Shown: piece by piece, positions 59,405 to 64,000 of the stretch
Layout: each line of letters starts with the position of its first letter
Numbering within the stretch: position 1 is the first letter of the stretch
Source: Acidobacteriota bacterium
GTDB lineage: Bacteria; Acidobacteriota; Terriglobia; Bryobacterales; UBA6623
Direction: 5' to 3'
DNA length: 64,000 nucleotides
Assembly (NCBI GenBank): GCA_016125275.1
Contig: WGMB01000001.1
Location: 366,941-430,940 of the forward strand
Notes under the pieces: model-generated
Databases searched by the model: none
Seen by the model: only the letters and a program-made list of their open reading frames with translations
Told to the model about the DNA's origin: nothing
Program-made: the position numbers and the translations under genes

Positions 59405-60322
59405 ATGAGCAGCCCGACTGCTGTCGCTGATCCTTATGTTTCCCGCGAAGCCGCTCAGCCGGAGCTGCGGCCCCGCGTCGACCCGGTCCTCCACCAAGGA
59501 GGGCCGGCGCCGGAACGGCTTTCGGCGGACGACCTTCGCAGCTTCGATGAGCATGGCTACCTGTTCGTCGAGAACCTGCTGCGGCCCGACGAGGTGCGGG
59601 AGCTCAACCAAGAGCTGCATGCGCTGGCGCACAACCCGCACGTCCGCGGCCTCGAGGAGACCATCACCGAGCCCGGCGGAGACATCGTGCGATCGATCTT
59701 TCGAATCCACGGGTTGAGCCGCTTGTTCGAGTGGCTCGCGCGCGACGTTCGGGTGCTCGACGTGGCTCGACAGATTCTCGGCAGCGAGGTCTATCTGCAC
59801 CAGTCGCGGGCGAACCTGAAGCCGGGGTTCAAGGGCAAGGAGTTCTACTGGCACTCCGACTTCGAGACTTGGCACGTGGAGGACGGCATGCCGCGCATGC
59901 GGGCCTTGAGCGTGTCGATCGCCTTGACGGAGAACTACCCCTTCAACGGACCGCTGATGCTGATCCCCGGTTCGCACAAGACCTTCGTGGCTTGTGTGGG
60001 CGAGACGCCGGAGGAGCACTACAAGCATTCGCTCAAGAAGCAGGAGTACGGCGTACCGGACGACCAGAGCCTGAAGCGGCTTGCCGACCGCGGAGGCATC
60101 GTCGCGCCGACCGGGCCGGCGGGCTCGGCGGTGTTCTTCGATTGCAATACGATGCATGGCTCGAACTCGAACATTTCGCCGTATCCGCGGACGAATGCAT
60201 TCTTTGTGTACAACAGCGTGGACAATACGCTCGAAGCGCCGTTCTGCGGGCTAAAGCCGCGTCCCGAGCACATTGCGGCGCGGAGTAGCTTTGCGCCGCT
60301 GGAGCCGTTGGACCGGGGCTGA
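59405..60322 (+). CDS. ectD: ectoine 5-hydroxylase
   Basis: 305 residues, Fe(II)/2-oxoglutarate dioxygenase. The EctD signature F-Y-W-H150-S-D152-FETWH-x-EDGMP supplies the first two iron ligands, and H251 in HGSNSNISPY the third. It converts ectoine to 5-hydroxyectoine. Having it means the strain should make both osmolytes when oxygen is present. The length and motif order are typical. Confidence 0.97.
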   Translation: MSSPTAVADPYVSREAAQPELRPRVDPVLHQGGPAPERLSADDLRSFDEHGYLFVENLLRPDEVRELNQELHALAHNPHVRGLEETITEPGGDIVRSIFRIHGLSRLFEWLARDVRVLDVARQILGSEVYLHQSRANLKPGFKGKEFYWHSDFETWHVEDGMPRMRALSVSIALTENYPFNGPLMLIPGSHKTFVACVGETPEEHYKHSLKKQEYGVPDDQSLKRLADRGGIVAPTGPAGSAVFFDCNTMHGSNSNISPYPRTNAFFVYNSVDNTLEAPFCGLKPRPEHIAARSSFAPLEPLDRG

Positions 60323-60340
60323 TCGAGCTAAGCTGGCCCC

Positions 60341-60970
60341 ATGCTGGATTCCACCCAACTCCGCCTCGGGGCGTACTTCTTCGTCATCCTCAATCCGTTC
60401 TCGCAGGCGCTGTTCCTGTGGGATCTGATGAAGAGGCTGTCGGCGAAGGAGTTCGCCTCGGTGTACGGGCGCGCGAGCTTGTTGAGCTTCGGGGTGTACG
60501 CGATCTTTGCGGTCACCGGCGAGTTCTTCTTTGTGGACGTGTTTCAGGTGCGCATCGAGGCGTTCCGCATCTTCGGCGGGCTGATCGTGTTTCTGGTCGC
60601 CGTTCGCTACTTCACGCAGGGCGGCGGCAGCGCACAGTTCTTCCAGGGAGATCCGACGCAGTTGGCGACCAGCATCTCGATTCCGTTCATGGTGGGGCCG
60701 GCCACGATTTGGGTGAGCATCCTGATCGGGCGGAACTTGGCGACACCGCTGAACGTGGGGATGATCGCCGGGGTGCTGGCGCTGAACTATGCGTTGGTGT
60801 GCTTGGCGCAGTTGATGGTTTCGAGGATGTCGCAGGCCAAGGATACGTTGCTGGGCGCGTACTTCACGATCCTGATGCGGACGAGCGCGCTGTTCATCGG
60901 GGCGATCGGCATCGAGATGATTCTGACCGGGCTGGAGAGCATTGGGGGCTTCGGTAAAGCGGCCCCATGA
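60341..60970 (+). CDS. MarC-family membrane protein
   Basis: 209 residues, six hydrophobic helices. MarC features: FFVILNPFSQALFLWDLM in the first helix, FRIFGGLIVFLVAVRYF, SIPFMVGPATIWVSILIG. MarC proteins are of unknown function despite the name. It follows ectD by 18 bases and overlaps the symporter start by 4 bases. It therefore sits in the ectoine transcription unit and may help with solute release or membrane adaptation, which is inference. Confidence 0.85.
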   Translation: MLDSTQLRLGAYFFVILNPFSQALFLWDLMKRLSAKEFASVYGRASLLSFGVYAIFAVTGEFFFVDVFQVRIEAFRIFGGLIVFLVAVRYFTQGGGSAQFFQGDPTQLATSISIPFMVGPATIWVSILIGRNLATPLNVGMIAGVLALNYALVCLAQLMVSRMSQAKDTLLGAYFTILMRTSALFIGAIGIEMILTGLESIGGFGKAAP

Positions 60971-62412
60971 TGTTGCTGAGCTTCGGTCTCTGTTTGCTTT
61001 TGTTCGTGGCGATCGGCCTGCTGTCGTCGCTGCGGCGTGAGCAGACGGGCGCGGACTATCTGCTGGCGAGCCAGAGCGTGAAGCCCTGGCTCGTGGCGCT
61101 TTCGGCGATCGCCACCAACAACTCCGGCTACATGTTCATCGGGATGATCGGCTTCACGTATACGTATGGGCTGTCGTCGATTTGGCTGATGGTGGGCTGG
61201 ATTGCGGGCGACTTCCTGGCGTCGCTGGTGGTGCACCAGCGGCTGCGGGAGAGTTGCGGCGCCAACGGCGAGGAGAGCTTCGCCGGGGCGTTGGCGAACT
61301 GGCATGGGGGGAACTTTCAGGCGCTGCGGGTGGCGGGCGGTGTGATGACGGTGGTGTTCCTGGGGACGTACGCGGCGGCGCAGCTCAATGCGGGCAGCAA
61401 GGCGCTGCATGTGCTGTTCGGTTGGGAGTACGGCGTGGGCGCGGCGATCGGGGCGGCGATCGTGCTGGCGTATTGCGTGGCCGGCGGCATCCGGGCTTCG
61501 ATCTGGACCGATGCGGCGCAGTCCGTGGTGATGATCTGCGCGATGTCCCTGATGCTGTGGACGGCGATCGAGAAGATCGGCGGGTGGAGCGCGTTCGGGC
61601 CGGCGCTGGATGCGGTGTCGCCGACATACATGGACTGGTTCCCGCCGGACCTGGCTTACGGGGGCTGGTTCGGGCCGGCGCTGTTTGTGACGGGGTGGCT
61701 GTTTGCGGGCGCGGCGGTGATTGGGCAGCCGCACATCATGGTGCGGTTCATGGCGATGGACGACCCGGACCGGATGTGGCGGGTGCGGACGTATTACTAC
61801 GGTTGGTTCACGGCGTTCTATGCGTTGACGATCGTGGTGGGGTTGGCTTCGCGGCTGCTTTTGCCGGAGGTTGGGACGTTCGATGCGGAGCTGGCCTTGC
61901 CGACGCTGGCCGGGCAGTTGCTGCCTCCGGCGGCGACCGGGTTGGTGCTGGCCGGGCTGTTCGCGGCGACGATCTCGACGGCCGACTCGCAGATCCTTTC
62001 GTGTACGGCGGCGATCACCCGGGACTTTCCGATCCCGGCTTTGCGTGGGTACGTGGCGACGAAGCTGGCGACGGTGTTCGTGACGACGCTGGCGCTTTCG
62101 ATTGCGCTGGGCCGCAACGAGAGCGTGTTCAGCCTGGTGCTGATCGCCTGGTCGGCGCTGGCGGCGGCGTTTGGGCCGCTGATGATCGTCTACTCGCTGG
62201 ACAAGCGGCCGACGCAGGGGCTGGCGTTGACGATGATGGCGGCGGGCGTGGCCGTGGTGCTGATGTGGCGCTGGCTGGGATGGGACGAGACCGTCGTCTA
62301 TGAGGTCATGCCGGGCATGCTCAGCGGGCTGGCCGTGTACTGGGGCGGGGAAGCCCTGGGCTTTGCCGAGAGCGGCCGGGAGATGGGCGCTCTCGAGGCC
62401 GAAGCGGACTGA
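60967..62412 (+). CDS. sodium:solute symporter, PutP/OpuE-like
   Basis: 481 residues, about thirteen transmembrane helices. ADYLLASQSVKPWLVALSAI, TNNSGYMFIGMIGFTY, GGIRASIWTDAAQSVVMI, RFMAMDD and AGLFAATISTADSQILSC follow the proline/compatible-solute branch of the SSS family. Start overlaps the MarC stop (ATGA). In this context it is a candidate sodium-driven importer of ectoine, proline or a related osmolyte; sequence alone does not fix the substrate. Confidence 0.9.
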   Translation: MMLLSFGLCLLLFVAIGLLSSLRREQTGADYLLASQSVKPWLVALSAIATNNSGYMFIGMIGFTYTYGLSSIWLMVGWIAGDFLASLVVHQRLRESCGANGEESFAGALANWHGGNFQALRVAGGVMTVVFLGTYAAAQLNAGSKALHVLFGWEYGVGAAIGAAIVLAYCVAGGIRASIWTDAAQSVVMICAMSLMLWTAIEKIGGWSAFGPALDAVSPTYMDWFPPDLAYGGWFGPALFVTGWLFAGAAVIGQPHIMVRFMAMDDPDRMWRVRTYYYGWFTAFYALTIVVGLASRLLLPEVGTFDAELALPTLAGQLLPPAATGLVLAGLFAATISTADSQILSCTAAITRDFPIPALRGYVATKLATVFVTTLALSIALGRNESVFSLVLIAWSALAAAFGPLMIVYSLDKRPTQGLALTMMAAGVAVVLMWRWLGWDETVVYEVMPGMLSGLAVYWGGEALGFAESGREMGALEAEAD

Positions 62413-62433
62413 ATCCTTTTTTCGGGTTGACTA

Positions 62434-63006
62434 TCAGCGGGACCCCGGGCTCACGCCTGGGGCTCGGTTGCGCTTGGGCGACGCATGGAGCGGGCGGGTG
62501 AAGGTGAGGCGGGGCTCGGCGACGACGCCGTAACCGTGGGAGGGGGAAGCGGGGCTGAGGAAGTTGCGGGCGGGCGGCGGGGCGTTGTGGAGAGGGATGG
62601 GCGGCGCGTCTTGGGGTTGGCGGAGGTGGTGGGCGAGGACGGGGTCGATTCTGTCGGGATTCGTGGGGGATTGGCGGCGATTGGTGGGAATGTGCGGGCG
62701 GGGCGTCGGTTCCTGCGTCGAGGCGGGCCGGCGGAGGGGCTCGGGGTCGTCTTCGGGGAAGGACTCCTCGCCTTCGACGGGGGCCATGAACTCGGCGTAT
62801 TCGGCCGGGGTGAGGTCGAAGACGAAGGTTTCGACGTGGGTTCCGTAGTTGATGGAGGAGATGGTGTAGCCGCCGCCTTCTTCGTTGCCGAAGACGCGGA
62901 TGGTGACCTCGGGGCGGTCGAGTAGGGGCGGCAGGCGGCGCTCGAGGCGTTCGATGCGGCGGCGCAGGCCTTGGTTGGGCAGGGTGACCATGGTGGTGTG
63001 TCCCAT
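62434..63006 (-). CDS. hypothetical protein ending in a palindromic repeat
   Basis: 190 residues, unrecognised. The first 90 residues look folded and natural (LRRRIERLERRLPPLLDRPE, TIRVFGNEEGGGYTISSINY, FDLTPAEYAEFMAPVEGEE). The rest is Pro/Asn/Arg-rich and disordered. The last codons (encoding APGVSPGSR) lie inside a CCCCGGGC...GCCTGGGG palindrome. A second ATG five codons in is an alternative start. An operator-like inverted repeat lies upstream. Confidence 0.6.
   Translation of the reverse strand: MGHTTMVTLPNQGLRRRIERLERRLPPLLDRPEVTIRVFGNEEGGGYTISSINYGTHVETFVFDLTPAEYAEFMAPVEGEESFPEDDPEPLRRPASTQEPTPRPHIPTNRRQSPTNPDRIDPVLAHHLRQPQDAPPIPLHNAPPPARNFLSPASPSHGYGVVAEPRLTFTRPLHASPKRNRAPGVSPGSR
62444..62465. 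repeat. GC-rich palindrome, related to the repeat array downstream
   Basis: CCCCGGGC, TCAC-type loop, GCCTGGGG, then CT. One G-T pair breaks the symmetry. The unit resembles the middle palindrome of the array near 63.25 kb (CCCCGGGT...ACCCGGGG, then CT). Confidence 0.5.
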
Positions 63007-63044
63007 CGCGATGGGGGTTCGGGTCGGGCCGAAATGTCCGGATT

Positions 63045-63073
63045 TGTCAGGTTTGGATGCATTTGACCTGACA
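63045..63073. promoter_or_regulatory. operator-like inverted repeat upstream of the hypothetical gene
   Basis: Perfect 8-bp arms TGTCAGGT and ACCTGACA around a 13-base centre, 39 bases before the minus-strand ATG. A second small palindrome, GGTAAC-TTGG-GTTACC, lies at 63113-63128. No regulator gene is nearby. The rest of the gap 63007-63213 shows no gene. Confidence 0.35.
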
Positions 63074-63213
63074 TTCGGGCTGGGGGGAATGGCTTCGGGC
63101 CCGCGATTCCAGGGTAACTTGGGTTACCAAGCTTTCTGGTGGGTTGGCGGTTGGATGTTGTTGATAGAGTGAGGCTTATAGAGTTGGGAAATGCGGGACG
63201 GTCGTGTTGGCTA

Positions 63214-63306
63214 CGCCCCTCCGGGGCGCGACAGAGGGTGGGCTGGGGGGCTGGCTCCCCGGGTTTCACCCGGGGCTGATTTCTGCGCGCGCCCCGCTGG
63301 GGCGCG
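63214..63306. repeat. array of three GC-rich palindromes (REP-like)
   Basis: Three hairpins in 93 bases: CGCCCC-TCC-GGGGCG (63214-63228), CCCCGGGT-TTC-ACCCGGGG (63257-63275) and CGCGCCCC-GCT-GGGGCGCG (63288-63306). The outer two share a CGCCCC/GGGGCG core. Such units are common as dispersed intergenic repeats in several high-GC phyla. It directly abuts an RHS remnant. Confidence 0.65.
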
Positions 63307-63312
63307 AGAGGC

Positions 63313-64000
63313 TACGACGGCGTCAATTGCCTGAAGACGGTCTCTGAGGTTAGCTTTATGATTCCTATGGCAACCGAGCTCTTGCGCCGGGGAGTGTGAA
63401 CGTCGGTCCGGATCAGCCGACGGACCTATCCGCGTTTGATCCGCAGACCAACCGGCTCGTCGCTACGTGGGCGGACTACGATGCGGCGGGAAACCAGATC
63501 GAGTTCAAGTACCCTGGGGTTTCGAACTGCAATCGGCGGTTCGCCGACTACGATGCGAACAACAAGATGTGGGCCTACTCCCGTCCGGTTGACATCGGCG
63601 GTTCACAAAGCCCCAACTGTCCCGATCTCGGCAACCGTTCCGCCGTGGCCGTGTATCAGTACGACGGGCAGGGCAATCGCGTGAGCAAGGCCGAGGGCGG
63701 GGTCACGACGACGTACGTGTACGACGCCTTCGGGCATCTGGCGGCGGAGTATTCCAGTCAGGCGCCGTCGGGCGGCGGGCGGTTTTTCCGAACGACGGAC
63801 CACTTGGGTTCGACGCGGCTGGTGACGGATGAGGGCGCGAACGTGGTTGCGCGGCGGGACTTCTTCCCGTTCGGCGAGCAGATCCCGGCGAGCTCCACCT
63901 ACGGGAACCGGAACTTGGTCACCGATGGACAGGGCAATACAACGTACAACGACGGGAGCGCCTTCTCGCAGCAGTTTACCGCCAAGGAACGGGACGACGA
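63313..64000 (+). pseudogene. RHS-repeat protein remnant, frameshifted, runs off right edge
   Basis: The frame from 63354 to the edge reads as an RHS core: LYDSYGNRALAPG, YQYDGQGNRVSKAEGG, TYVYDAFGHLAAEY, DHLGSTRLVTDEGANV, FFPFGEQIPA, QQFTAKERDD. Just before it, in a different frame, 63313-63348 reads YDGVNCLKTVSE, which is the preceding RHS repeat. A TAG at 63351-63353 and the frame change separate them. The 5' end of the gene is missing and replaced by the palindrome array. It may be a degraded RHS toxin or orphan module; the C-terminal part beyond the window is unknown. Confidence 0.75.

Noticed and set aside
62485..62925. 146-codon plus-strand frame opposite the hypothetical gene at 62.4-63.0 kb
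   Set aside because: Gly/Val/Glu-rich low-complexity product typical of antisense frames. The minus-strand frame has a foldable N-terminal half.

Overview
This is a high-GC, gene-dense bacterial window. Several signals point to an acidobacterium of the Bryobacterales/Solibacter type. There is a PQQ-type sugar dehydrogenase carrying the TIGR03437-like C-terminal domain common in Solibacter relatives. There is a FlgO-like protein with the N-terminal domain expanded in that group, a cytochrome-c/DUF1549/DUF1553 (PSD1) plus DUF1501 pair, an ECF sigma module with a secreted partner, and a Tes-like radical SAM protein of the kind linked to membrane-spanning lipids in Acidobacteria. The assignment is inference from protein families. 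No rRNA, tRNA, CRISPR array, phage or intact insertion sequence was seen.

Layout. 1-2.1 kb: two coupled unknown genes running off the left edge. 2.4-4.6 kb: the Tes-like radical SAM enzyme with its own terminator. 4.8-10.8 kb: a membrane glycosyltransferase-like protein, a DinB-fold protein, an ECF sigma / anti-sigma-like / secreted protein trio, and a TPR metallopeptidase. 10.9-12.2 kb: a polyphosphate-glucokinase-like ROK kinase coupled to a methyltransferase. 12.3-17.2 kb: a three-repeat secreted protein and carAB behind a structured leader. 17.3-23.0 kb: a tightly packed minus-strand run of a ROK kinase, a phosphodiesterase-like hydrolase, an M28 peptidase, two methyltransferases and a family-2 glycosyltransferase. 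23.0-27.7 kb: a RodZ-like protein, an exported-looking enolase-superfamily enzyme, a HAD hydrolase and gnd. 27.9-34.7 kb: the sugar dehydrogenase, an ArnT-like glycosyltransferase coupled to pilT, an M20 dipeptidase and a small acidic protein.

34.8-43.4 kb is one plus-strand catabolic run: a malonyl-CoA-synthetase-like ligase, a 36-residue membrane protein, a sodium:solute symporter, a large secreted PHP-like (DUF3604-type) protein, and two Tat-signal rhamnonate-dehydratase-like enzymes, closed by paired hairpins. This looks like uptake and breakdown of a sugar acid or glycan product. On the opposite strand, 43.5-48.6 kb, lie the DUF1501 and PSD1 proteins and the FlgO-like protein. 49.0-51.8 kb: a cytoplasmic parvulin, a formylglycine-generating enzyme with both active-site cysteines, a HicB-like/HicA pair and a small membrane protein. 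51.8-55.7 kb: stress-type proteins (DUF1269-like, BON), a queuosine-precursor transporter, thioredoxin and an M20 amidohydrolase.

55.7-62.4 kb: an SDR, then a complete (hydroxy)ectoine cluster. A MarR-type regulator with a promoter and a perfect 9-bp inverted repeat is followed by ectA, ectB, ectC and ectD with almost no gaps, then a MarC-family protein and a PutP-type symporter. The genes together would sense osmotic stress and make ectoine and 5-hydroxyectoine, with possible solute uptake. The right end (62.4-64 kb) is accessory DNA: an unknown gene whose last codons lie in a GC-rich palindrome, a triple-palindrome repeat array, and a frameshifted RHS-repeat remnant cut by the window edge.
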